Positions 54,372 to 64,000 of a DNA stretch of 64,000 nucleotides are shown one piece after another. How positions within the stretch are numbered: position 1 is the stretch's first letter; every line of letters starts with the position of its first letter. The stretch is from assembly GCA_022701365.1 (NCBI GenBank), contig JAKUHH010000025.1:186001-250000 (forward strand), written 5' to 3'. The stretch is from Mycocentrospora acerina. Lineage: Eukaryota > Ascomycota > Dothideomycetes > Pleosporales. The notes under the pieces were generated by a model, which saw nothing but the letters and a program-made list of their open reading frames with translations, searched no databases and had not been told where the DNA came from. The position numbers and the translations under genes were made by a program.

Positions 54372-57265
54372 AGCGAAGGAGTGACAAGGGAAGCAACTGA
54401 AGTGAAATCAGGACGCCTTGTCCTCGATACTGGGCATTGCTCAGCCTAAGTACGACGTGCAGAACGCCCCTATAAGCGACAGCTCCGAGACCGCCATGCT
54501 TTATTAGCCTGTGGCTGAAGGGGCACATTCTACCGCGGGTGAGGACAATCCAAACCATTAACGGCTACGACCACAGCCAGAAGGCGAAGGTTCGTGATCC
54601 GTTATGCGCCATTGGGTCGTGTATGATCGTGGCTGGGCGCTAAACTACGCCAAGCGATGGTGCCAGGTCTCCCCGCGCTAATGTTCAGCTGATATCCTGA
54701 ATCGAGCAGCTATGACCCCTATCACAGCCCCGCGTAAGCAGAGACGGGAGCCTTTGTCATTTCTTCCACCGAGGCGGTGGGCGAGATTGGGACCGCCGGC
54801 AGGGCTGCCAAAGCCTCCGAACAAATCTAGCAAAGTGCGCTACGCTAACCTAGGGTTGGAGAGCGTTCTACACAGCAAAAGGCCACACGGCTTTAACGTC
54901 GGTGTTGCAGGCCAATGAGCAGATGCCCCCTGCTGTTTGTTGGAATTCTTTATAATGGATGCATTGATTGGATGTTACAGCACATCAGAGCACTTCACAC
55001 TGCTTGACTATCTAGAACGCTCCTTCCAAACATGGGTTAGCGTAGCGCAATTTATCAAGTTTATGCGGTACGAACCATACCCACTTACCAAGGGTGGAGC
55101 ATCGTGATCAAGGGTAGACATCTCATGTTGCAATGTCACAGGCATAACTGCTTTCGTCAAGTTGCTTTAAAATTTGGCCTGGACATGATGCGAATTCAGG
55201 AGTAATTGTACATACAAACGATTGCCATCTCCTACATGCAATCATTCTTGACAAGAAAGAAACGAGGGAAGCAAGAACGAGAAGAACAGCCAACAGCGAG
55301 TTGTGTTGAAAGGACACCAGAGGGACAACAGGAACCAGCAATTGAATAGAGCGATAAGAGGAAGAAATAAGGAAAAATATACTTCACATAACCCCACCCA
55401 CTGGCCCCCGGCACAAATAACTCTTTCCTTCCTTTTCCCGGCATTCCTCGCCCACCAGAAACCCTCACACATAGATTCCGCAGTAGGGGACAATTTCAAA
55501 AATCTACGTTTGATATCACAACAAACTAATTATGAATTGGAGACACAACGACGCAATTGACAAAGTGGCTTGTTACACACATAGTCAGAGCCAAGCACAA
55601 AACCGCTCGGCTGGTTCAAGGTAAGCTAGCAGGGATGATACAGAAAGTGCACGCCTTGTGGCGGCCTGAAGCCTCTCCCCTGCTGCTGATCCCGCTTTTG
55701 CTTTTCTGCCCTGTTGAAACAAAGCACGTATCCTTTTCGATATATTTTGGGGCTACGGCACAAAATCCCGGTCATTCAACAATATAATGATGTCATTCTA
55801 TTCAGGTCCGAGTTCACTAACTAAGGTTTGACTGTTACCACCCACTTTGCGAGTGGCTTAATAAGCAACAGATATCAATAAACATCTCAATTGTTCAGTG
55901 AGGGATAAGTAGAACTTAACCTTGGTAGTCAAACCTAGCAGTTAGCACAGCTTTTAATTGATGTGGCATATATTGGTCGTGCGTTGATAATGCATAGTTC
56001 ACATTAAATGATCAGCCCATACTTCTGGCGCTGCAATAGTTTTGTGCATTCCATAGTCCCACTTAGTAACTAGTATATGCGATGGTGTCAGCCAACAATA
56101 TAAACCCTCGAGCCACAGCAGCATGAAGGTCGGCCTTTAATTAGCTCACTGATGGTGAGACTAGCCGCCATATACAGATAAGATAGGGTAGCCCTGGGTG
56201 CTTGTTCACATGAACTGCAAGTCCGGCTGGTGCTCAATTTGGTATGTCACTTTTACAAAGATGGTAGTCGGGCCTGGTAAAACTTTGTATACCAGTTTGA
56301 CTAACAAAAGAGTTCCAATTGTGCTTTTTTGCTGACTGCACATACCCACTACTACATTTCCAATGAGGTGTGCAGTTTTCTCCCGTTCGATCCTACCCGT
56401 AAACTGTACAGGCAGTTGCGCTTGAAATCTCGCATGATTAAATTTTGCGAACAGGCGTACTTGTATATTTAGGTGAGAGGGAGTTATGGTAAGATACTTA
56501 ATGCTGCCTCTGGATCAGACACCGCAAGCCATGTCTGAGGGCTATGTAGCTTTCGAAATACTGCTCTTCTTCGCTCCATCACGAACAGCAACTATCCCAG
56601 CACGAAAATCTCCGCTCAAATGCTCCTTCGACTACAAAATGATCAATGTGATTCCCAGTGAATTTTTTTTTCGAATTAGCGGATTCGCCCTGTACATGTT
56701 TAAAGAGGGCAGAAAATTAAAGTGAAAGCTATTAGAACATTTATGAGGGTATCGAAATTGTTTTTACTTCTTAATTCCATCTTGTATATTCGAATAGGAC
56801 GCTACTGCAAGAGAAAATCAATTCAAGCACGTTATTTTCTTTCTCACTCTAGTCTCAGAGAGCAAGACTAGTAACACTGCACTCCAGCAAATATGAAGAA
56901 AGATGTTGAATATTTGCTGATAATATATCACATCTGTTCAGATGATTATTTCCTAAAATTTCCCTATAATGGTGTGTATGTTTTTTGAAGCTAGACATAT
57001 GTTCAATTTTACCTTCGAGGGGCTCCTCAATCTTAAGTTACAGTAGATGATCAGCCCCAGCCATAAGGGTAGGAGCTTGGTGCAAGCAACAGAGAACTAA
57101 GTTTTATGGAAAAAAAATTATATTTTCTTGACTGCAAGGATATTGGTAACAATTTATGCACAAGGACAGGAGGATATTCGCCTAAACTACGTAAATTTGT
57201 AGAAGTCTAAATTTCTTTTGCTTCTATTCTAAATTCCCTGGGTTCTATCTCCGCGAATGTCTTGT
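54372..57265. other. 2.9 kb AT-rich gene-poor region
   Basis: No supported gene is present. The stretch from about 55780 to 57240 is conspicuously AT-rich with only short open frames. It resembles the decayed repeat DNA found in fungal accessory regions. One MITE-like inverted repeat is listed separately. I could not identify any transposase remnant. Confidence 0.45.
55817..55945. mobile_element. Candidate MITE-like inverted repeat, 129 bp
   Basis: The ends read CTAACT-A-AGGTTTGACT and, on the complementary strand from the right end, CTAACT-GCT-AGGTTTGACT. This gives 6 bp and 10 bp perfect blocks with a short gap, continuing into ACCA on both sides. There is no coding capacity. A clear target-site duplication is not visible, so a simple hairpin is an alternative. 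Confidence 0.4.
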
Positions 57266-59323
57266 TCAGACGTACAGCTTGTTTTTTTGAATCCTCGCCA
57301 ACTCCTGCTCACCTGGACTTCTCAAACTACCAATCACCAAGTGACCAACTTTGGAACCTTCATTAATATCTCCAAAGCGTACCTCAAATTCCTTTAGGAG
57401 TCGTGAGCGGTCGGAGGCGTCTAGATACGTACCACCATCAGGTAGCGGTATGTATGGGTTGTGTCTGGTGGCCAAGCTTGAGAAATTTATCATAACTTCT
57501 GGGCCTTTGATAAGGAAGAAGTTGACAAGCGGGGACACCAAGCTCGCGAATATGAGTACAATGGATATTGCGCAAAGTGTGATGACCCAAGATTTATGAG
57601 CGATGATAACCTCTGTCATCATGATCTCTGTGCCTTCTGCAGTCCATGCTTTTCCTTTCAATCCAATATCACCGTCGCTTGCAGACTTAAAGAAAAATGG
57701 GGAATCTTTAGGGTTCTCGGTAGGAACAAAAGAGGGAATTTGATCCCCGTAATACGCAGTGTCGTTGTTCATGCCTCCAGCGATTGTGTACATGCCGTTC
57801 ATGCACATGAAAATAGAGTTTAAGAGTTGTGTTAAACGTACAGAGTAATTCTCCCGTGTTGTCGAAGGGATAGTAAACATAGTATTCAGTGCGAGTACTG
57901 AATCGGGATCCCCCAAGTATTTATCCAAAAGTGTTGGAGTGTTATGTCTACCACCTGCGCTGCCAAGAAGTCCTGAAAACAGCAAACATGCGTTATCATA
58001 CTGTAGATCCAGCAATGTCCAGGCCGGTGGCGGAGATTTGAGAAGAGATCGTCGGACTTTCGTTGCCATGCAGGATGTAATATGCGGGCATACAACCTCT
58101 GTCTCAACATAACTGCTCGACAAGCTGCAATTCAATTTGTAATTATTATCGGTCCATTCTTTAGTGACATATTGGAACTGTAATGGTGTAAGGTTTTCTG
58201 GGTTCATAGATGCCCTGAGCCTTTGTGTCGTGTTGTCAAAGAAAACCACTGCCCCAGGGCTAGTGAAGTTTAAAACACCTCTGGGTAAAAACTGTCTGTG
58301 TGTCTCGAGATCAGGAGAAAGAGTTAGTGAACAGCTTGTGGATAGATACGGTGACTGGATCAATGTCCTATAGTTAACAAAATCTGTCGAATTTGTTTCG
58401 GCAATGGGAATGCCTATCAATGATGTATAGGTGTCAGAGGTTCCACCAAGAGTGTTGAACCAGCCGGCATCATCTGCTTTTTGCGTTTCTTCGTAATGTT
58501 CAATTCTTGGAATTTTCACATTTCCCCAGGAATCAAGGCTTGATGTTCTCGATTTTAATATCGATGAACTAATCATCGCACTGACAAGCATAGTTTTGGC
58601 GACTTCCATTCTTGACTCGCGAGCACTATTCCTAAAGCCATTAAAATCGCCATTGTTTACCAGGTAATTGAAAGACGTAGTTAGGGTCGTGTTCCGATTA
58701 TTGATACTCATTTGTCGAATCGAGGCTTGTCCTCCGACGGGTGATAGTGCCCACACCAACAAAAGGATTGTTCCATAGATACTCACAGCACGCAGTTGAA
58801 AGAGCGAGACAGCGGTACTTGTGAGTGATGTGCTTGCGGCCAAAGTATCCAGGATCCCTATGCGTTCGCCATGCTCTAGACGCCAGAGCAATATCGCGCG
58901 TGTAGCCCGTCCAATTACCAAAGCGAACAGGATAGGAAACACCGTTGGTCCCTGCAGGAACATGAGATAAATCAATGAGAAATACGCCACGTCTCTTACA
59001 TATTTAATCGCATTAAGTAGTATTACAGTCATGCGAGGATTATCAGCTGTCGGTGCTTGGTCGTAGCCGCTAACAACTAACGCAAAAACGAGAAAAGCAA
59101 CAGCGCATGCAAACTGTAGAAGGTCGAAAATAGCATTTGGAATGGTAACCCAGAACGAAGACCAGATTGCACCTGGCGATGTCGGCCAGTCTTTTGGGTT
59201 TGTTGTTGCCTTTTCAGTTTCAAGCATTGGCTCGACTATTTCTGTAGTTGGCATGAATTCGCGTTGTTGGAGCACGATCGTGGACCGTCTCGGCGTATGA
59301 TTCTGTCCGGATTCGTCTACCAT
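57266..59323 (-). CDS. Polytopic membrane protein of unknown function
   Basis: This intact single-exon gene encodes 685 aa, and I do not recognise a characterised family. The first 45 residues are hydrophilic. Three to four hydrophobic segments follow (AIFDLLQFACAVAFLVFALV, YFSLIYLMFLQGPTVFPILF, AVSIYGTILLLVWALSP). A large loop of about 350 residues has many NxS/T sites and several Cys (CSLTLSPDLETH, VVCPHITSC), suggesting a glycosylated lumenal or extracellular domain. One strong helix comes near the end (SWVITLCAISIVLIFASLVS), then a cytosolic tail. The ATG at 59323 is the first true start; an upstream TTG in frame is ignored. It sits alone between AT-rich gene-poor stretches. Confidence 0.75.
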   Translation of the reverse strand: MVDESGQNHTPRRSTIVLQQREFMPTTEIVEPMLETEKATTNPKDWPTSPGAIWSSFWVTIPNAIFDLLQFACAVAFLVFALVVSGYDQAPTADNPRMTVILLNAIKYVRDVAYFSLIYLMFLQGPTVFPILFALVIGRATRAILLWRLEHGERIGILDTLAASTSLTSTAVSLFQLRAVSIYGTILLLVWALSPVGGQASIRQMSINNRNTTLTTSFNYLVNNGDFNGFRNSARESRMEVAKTMLVSAMISSSILKSRTSSLDSWGNVKIPRIEHYEETQKADDAGWFNTLGGTSDTYTSLIGIPIAETNSTDFVNYRTLIQSPYLSTSCSLTLSPDLETHRQFLPRGVLNFTSPGAVVFFDNTTQRLRASMNPENLTPLQFQYVTKEWTDNNYKLNCSLSSSYVETEVVCPHITSCMATKVRRSLLKSPPPAWTLLDLQYDNACLLFSGLLGSAGGRHNTPTLLDKYLGDPDSVLALNTMFTIPSTTRENYSVRLTQLLNSIFMCMNGMYTIAGGMNNDTAYYGDQIPSFVPTENPKDSPFFFKSASDGDIGLKGKAWTAEGTEIMMTEVIIAHKSWVITLCAISIVLIFASLVSPLVNFFLIKGPEVMINFSSLATRHNPYIPLPDGGTYLDASDRSRLLKEFEVRFGDINEGSKVGHLVIGSLRSPGEQELARIQKNKLYV

Positions 59324-60320
59324 TTTGAAATGAATAAAGGAATACAAAGGAAATACAATATTTAAACTTTTTTAGAAGGCATTAAATTTCTTCTTAAGAC
59401 GAAGAGAATGAAGTTGATCCTATTGCCAAGGATTTTAACGCCCGCGATGCGCCTTGTTCTAAGAAACTTGCTAATGCGAATCCTACCGCAAAAATAGTCG
59501 AGCGGATAATTCCAGCGCTTAGGCAATATACCTGAAACTAGACGATTGCAGTAGCTCTGTTCTGATCAGTTCAGAACTTGTGAATTGGTACATACATTTT
59601 GAGGATTTAGTTGATTAAAAAGCTATCATCACGTACATGCTTTATATCACTCGACAAACATCAACTGAAATAGAGTTTAATAAACTAGAACATGTCTTGA
59701 TGCAAATAGAAATCCAAGACAGTAGTTTTAGATATTTTAAAGATTTAACCCACTTTGCAATCACGGTAACACTGGATGATGATCGAGTAACCCAGAAACA
59801 AATTATTAAATACAAACGGTCTTATTTAATTTTCAATTCTCTTGTTTTCTCATTTCTATTGGAATACAAGCAGAGGAGGATCTTGATGTTTTATTTGATG
59901 ACTACGAATAGGAGACAACATAGACACCAGGTGCTCACGTACTCATGTACTCATGTGCTCACAATCGTGAGAAACTGCCCGTGTTAACAAACAATATCTA
60001 CTTTTTGTACAAAGAGAGATATACTGCTCAAATAGGTAAACAATATAAAATTGGGCGGTACCCCGACTAGACTTCTGTCCTATTACTGTATCAAAGCAGG
60101 ACTGAGTTGGTATGCAGAAAGCGATTGGATGTGGACCTCACAAAAAATCGCCATTCTATATGAATTTCTGGACTGAATTCGAAGAAAGGGTAGGTTTGTT
60201 GATGCATGCTGCATTAAAATTTATCTCTCCTCTCTGGGGTCTTACGTCTTTCTCTTGAGACACCAAGTCAACTCTAACACGAGAATGATCCACAAAAACA
60301 GCACATAGATTTCCTTCTCA
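59324..60320. other. AT-rich intergenic
   Basis: About 1 kb of AT-rich DNA. A 116-codon open frame on the + strand has AT-driven composition and no motif, so it is not called. Confidence 0.45.
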
Positions 60321-61418
60321 TTACCTGGTACTACTTAACTCTGGTCTCCACGGCTCACCATCAATCTCCACTGGCGCAATCGGTTTTCTCGGCATCCTCG
60401 CTATACCTCCAAGTTCGCTAGGAACGTCCTGGCCCCCATTTACGTCCATTTCACCAGGCGGTGGCTGATATGCAACATATTGTCCCGGAGCATTGTTTCC
60501 CGCAATCAGTCCCTGGCGCTCAGCTTCTATAGCATCCATCTCATGGTTCCATTCAGGAGTTTCGTGTAGGTTACCCTGATTCTTCGCACCGGCTGCAGCG
60601 ATGCCAGGACCAAAGACAGGCCCGGAGGTGGGTGTTGACGCTGAATATGGGTAGGGAGACGTAGATGCGATGTCTAGCGAGCGTGATGGTGAATTTTGTT
60701 TCTTGTCCGCGAGACGTGCTGCTTCAAGAGTACCGGCTCTTTGGTTCTTCCTCCTGCGCCAAAGAAGGAATGCTGCGAGGGCGCCGATGATGAATATTAC
60801 AGGAACAATAACACCGATTGCAATTTTGATGCTATTAGATAAACCTCCTCCGTTGTCCGTGCTTCCAGTTGCGGTCGACGTCGGACTCCCTGTTGCTCCG
60901 CTTCTCGATGCAGTAGCACTCACCGACCCGATGTCACTCGCTTGATACCTTATCTGCAGCGCCGCAATACTAACTGTTGCTCTCGCAGGCCACGCTGCCC
61001 CAGAATAAGTTCTGTAATCGTTCTCTTCCGCATCTGCCTCGCCACATTCAACGACAGGAAATGTTCCTGAACTCCCTGGTCGGCAGTTACTTCCATCTGC
61101 CTCGAAGCCAGCGGGACAGCATAGTAATGCCGTTTCACCATCTAACCATTCCGTTCCAGAAGTCTGTGTTGCCACAGCACTCCATGACGTCGGACATGCG
61201 GTGGCGGGCGAGAAGAAAGCTTGAGAATTTGTGGAAGACGCTGCCCAGGGTAAACAAGCAGTGTTTACAGGATTGATTGTCGATCCTCCTTCCTCAGCAA
61301 ACACACATGTGTATCCCCAATTCACGACAGAGGCATCGTTGCGGAGCGTGGAGCAGGTAGATGGTGGTGCAGTCTGCCAGGCAGTGGACCATGTCTGTTG
61401 AGCGGCTCGCGAGGTCAT
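60321..61418 (-). CDS. Single-pass membrane protein with Cys-rich ectodomain
   Basis: This single-exon gene encodes 365 aa. Residues 1-190 look extracellular: Ser/Thr/Ala-rich, with about eight Cys including the pair in ALLCCPAGFEADGSNC. A Gly/Ser/Thr stalk leads to one helix at about 197-219 (IAIGVIVPVIFIIGALAAFL) followed by the stop-transfer WRRRKNQR. The cytosolic tail is Pro-rich. Layout resembles fungal wall-stress sensor-like or mucin-like surface proteins, without their WSC domain. No classical signal peptide is obvious at the chosen start, so the helix may act as a reverse anchor, or a 5' exon may be missing. Confidence 0.72.
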   Translation of the reverse strand: MTSRAAQQTWSTAWQTAPPSTCSTLRNDASVVNWGYTCVFAEEGGSTINPVNTACLPWAASSTNSQAFFSPATACPTSWSAVATQTSGTEWLDGETALLCCPAGFEADGSNCRPGSSGTFPVVECGEADAEENDYRTYSGAAWPARATVSIAALQIRYQASDIGSVSATASRSGATGSPTSTATGSTDNGGGLSNSIKIAIGVIVPVIFIIGALAAFLLWRRRKNQRAGTLEAARLADKKQNSPSRSLDIASTSPYPYSASTPTSGPVFGPGIAAAGAKNQGNLHETPEWNHEMDAIEAERQGLIAGNNAPGQYVAYQPPPGEMDVNGGQDVPSELGGIARMPRKPIAPVEIDGEPWRPELSSTR

Positions 61419-62016
61419 TGTGAAGAACCCCCAACTCTTTTAGTGATATGCCTTGTCGATTATGACCGATGTAAGGAAATGTGAAAACGAAAAATTTCAC
61501 AGGGGAGAAGCAAAAATGGAGGAATGGGAGAAATTCGGTATCTCGCCTCAACTCCGGAAATACTACACTGATGTACATCTATAAGCAATGCTAAGCCAAG
61601 CACAGCCTCACCTGTCCCGGCACTTGCTCCACATGTTCAGGTTCGAGGGTTTTCTGTTGGTGTGCGAATCCTACGCGATAATGGTGACGGTGAGGCTTGA
61701 TAGGCCTACTGGCTGTTATGTGCCTGTGCATGCTTGGCGTGCTAGCTGCGAGGGAATAACTATCCACATCTGAATGACTCAGGGGTGACGGTGCTGGGGG
61801 TTAGGTTGAGTAATCTGCGTATTATACACCGTTATCGTTGTGTACTGACGCAAGGTGGGCTTGGAATGTCTATTTTCGACCATGCGGATTTTAGTGTAAG
61901 CAACCCTCGAGTGTATTGGTTGTGTTTTCACCGAACACCATTGCCACTAGCATCCGCCTTTCTGTGTATTTCAATGACGTATATACAAATGCACCTTAGT
62001 GCGTGGTAATCTAAAA
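61419..62016. other. Intergenic, no gene seen
   Basis: These 598 bp lie between the surface-protein start and the aminotransferase stop. Nothing is recognised. Confidence 0.5.
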
Positions 62017-63560
62017 TTAAGCCTTGTATCCAGCCTCGGTCAAGGTCTCCTTCAAGCTCTCAATTGCCTTTGTGATATCCCCCCTCTCAGGATCCGTCAC
62101 ACTGACACCCATGTGCCCAACGCGAATGTACTTTGTCGCGATCTCCTTGTGGAGACCGCCAGCAAAGATGACGCCTTTCTTCAACAGGTTAGGGAGGACG
62201 TCTGGAGGCGTGAAGCCATCTGGCAGGTACACGGCAGTCATGCCATTGGCCTGGTTCTCAGGCTTTGCAGCGAGCTGCTTGAGGCCGAGATCGCCAATGG
62301 CCTTCTTGATCTTCTGTGATGCGGCCTTGTGGTCGGCGAAGCGCTGATCTAGAGGTCGGGAGAGGATCTGCTTCAAGGCAGTATCGAGTGCGTGTACGAG
62401 CTGAGGAGAGGGGGTTGCGAAGTAAGAGGGCTTCTTAGCTTCGTAATTTTGCATGACTGTGACTGTCAGTAGTGTGGTCTGAATTTGATGAAAAATGTGA
62501 ACATACTTGGCAGCCAGTTCTTCCATGACCCAAAGTAGGAAGTTGGTCGTGTCTTCCTCGCCTTAAACCTCTCGATCGCCTTTCCAGAGGCCATGACGAT
62601 ACTCAGGCCAGCAGGGCATCCAATGGCCTTTTGCGATGCTGTAAGAACGACATCGAGCTTCCAGTCATCGAACCGGATCTCCTCGCTGCCAACACTGCAG
62701 ACACCGTCGACAATGAGCAACGTGTTTGGGCTGACTCTCTGAATAAGGTCACTCAATGCCTTCAACTCGCTCAGAACACCGGTTGAGGTGTCGACGTGTG
62801 TGACGGTCAATAACTTGTACTCCTTCTCCTTTAGTGCCTTCTCGATCTCGTCAAGCTGCGGGCGGTCGCCAATGGGCGCCTTGAGCTGTGTCGCTTTGAC
62901 GCCGTATGTCTCAAAGCAGTCGGCGAACGAGTCGGCAAAGTACCCAGTGTGCAGAACAAGCACCTCGTCGCCAGGCTCAGCCAAGTTTGCAGCAACCTGG
63001 TCCCACCCGAGAGTACCGGAGCCAGAGATGACGAAAGGTTGCGCGGCAGGGTCGGTTGTCTGGAACAATTTGCGCAAGTTCTGGAGGACTTCACTAAAGG
63101 TGGCCACGAAGGGAGCGCTGACATGTGATTCACTTCAAGTTGTCAACAACAATTCGCAATGTATATTGGAGACAAAGTCCTTTTACCTGTAGTGGCTCAT
63201 GCTCTGCAGCACTGCATCATCAAACTCAATGGGCCCAGGAATGAGCAGCGTGGAGTGGGGCGGTTGGCTCGACATCTTCTTTGGTATTTGTGGTGCAGGC
63301 TTCTGGACTTGGGGCTCGATCTTCTTCACTTGAGATGGTAGAGGCTTTGGCGTTTGTTTTACTATATTTCCGTCGGCGTCGACAATACGGGAACTGCGTT
63401 CTGTGGAAAAAGGCGTGTTGAGCTCGAGGAAGGGCTTGCTGGTGTTCAGATGTCCAGAGAACTGATCGAGGCGGGAGCGCGCTCGTGAGGTCATTCTGCC
63501 GGCGGGGCACAGCCGGCTATTGATGGAAGCAAGCACTCGACGTGGGGCAGCAGCTAACAT
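62017..63560 (-). CDS. agx1: Alanine-glyoxylate aminotransferase (class V, PLP)
   Basis: Three exons (63560-63187, 63132-62507, 62456-62017) encode 479 aa. The enzyme converts glyoxylate and alanine to glycine and pyruvate. The core starts at residue 96 with MSSQPPHSTLLIPGPIEF, followed by FVISGSGTLGWD, a glycine-rich cofactor segment. VDGVCSVGSEEIRFDDW then supplies the cofactor Asp, and TASQKAIGCPAGL holds the Schiff-base Lys. The 95 residues before the core are unusual: residues 1-22 are basic and amphipathic (MLAAAPRRVLASINSRLCPA), like a mitochondrial presequence, followed by a Pro/Lys/Gln linker. A start at 63275 would give a cytosolic 384 aa form. No C-terminal SKL-type peroxisomal signal is present (ends YKA). 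Confidence 0.9.
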
Positions 63561-64000
63561 CCGGCGTTCGGAGACAAGCGATCGATGCAACGAGGCGGAG
63601 GTACTCGGGAGGAAAGCCGTGAGCGGCTGCGATGACTCTGGCGACCAACTGAGTGCAATTGACACGGTTGCGTTTCCAAAAGTAATCAGGGGCGTTTGAT
63701 TAGACGGGTGGATTCGACAGGCTTATTAAATGTTGTGTTCGGTGCCTGACTCTGGGTCGTGCGCTCAAATTTTTCCAAGCTCGATAAACGCCTGGATGCA
63801 CCTACGGATGCGAGGCCGGCATCCAAAATTGTGGGGTCTCCGCAATCCGCAGGTGAACGCTCATAGCACGTGAGCGGCAAAACTGGCGTAACCCGTTCGG
63901 GCACTTTGTTTTTGTGGCGCGCGTTTGCGCTTTCCTTTGTTTGGTTCCACTTTTGATCCGAGCAGCATCAACTTCACCATCGACACCCCGCCAGTTCGCT
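63561..64000. promoter_or_regulatory. agx1 upstream region to window edge
   Basis: These 440 bp carry the agx1 promoter. A C-rich leader-like sequence at the right end suggests that a divergent gene begins beyond the window. No coding start is seen. Confidence 0.4.

Noticed and set aside
59637..59987. 116-codon open frame in AT-rich DNA
   Set aside because: Composition follows local AT content (Ile, Lys, Asn, Tyr-rich), with no family match and poor start context.
1..64000. CRISPR arrays, bacterial operons, rRNA genes
   Set aside because: The window is eukaryotic nuclear DNA. No spaced direct-repeat arrays or rRNA-like stretches were seen.

Overview
The window is nuclear DNA of a filamentous ascomycete. 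Most genes carry 50-75 nt introns with GT..AG ends and CTGAC/CTAAT-like branch points. The proteins are fungal: Nem1, Alg14, Ima1, cytochrome c peroxidase, ornithine carbamoyltransferase, a HET-domain protein and a Zn2Cys6 regulator. Gene style and the long run of housekeeping genes suggest a Dothideomycete, possibly Pleosporales; this placement is inferred from style, not from a search. I resolved 26 gene models by hand, including exon phases, plus the tail of one truncated gene.

From 1 to about 38.3 kb lies a housekeeping arm: mitochondrial Holliday-junction resolvase, a DUF7918-like protein, Nem1 phosphatase, eIF2B-beta, Alg14, mitochondrial ribosomal protein uL24m, Ima1, 40S ribosomal protein S23, a coiled-coil protein, an ACS-family MFS transporter, an F-box-like protein, cytochrome c peroxidase, an unrecognised protein, glutaredoxin 5, a secreted Asp f 7-like protein, a Tag1-like vacuolar protein and ornithine carbamoyltransferase. 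Spacing is mostly tight, except for 1.9 kb and 4.1 kb gene-free stretches on either side of the Asp f 7-like gene.

From about 39 to 61.4 kb the content looks accessory: a HET-domain protein, a four-gene aromatic-catabolism cluster, a GPI-type cysteine-repeat protein, a GT34 glycosyltransferase, an orphan polytopic membrane protein and a single-pass surface protein, separated by AT-rich gene-poor DNA with one MITE-like inverted repeat. A housekeeping gene, alanine-glyoxylate aminotransferase, closes the window.

The most interesting unit is the cluster at 41.85-49.89 kb: a phenol hydroxylase-type FAD monooxygenase, a Zn2Cys6 regulator, a fumarylacetoacetate-hydrolase-family enzyme and a two-domain class I extradiol dioxygenase with all expected metal ligands. 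Together they read as hydroxylation, meta ring cleavage, then C-C bond hydrolysis or hydration of the opened ring, under a local regulator. That would be a compact fungal meta-cleavage pathway. Substrate and novelty cannot be settled from sequence alone.
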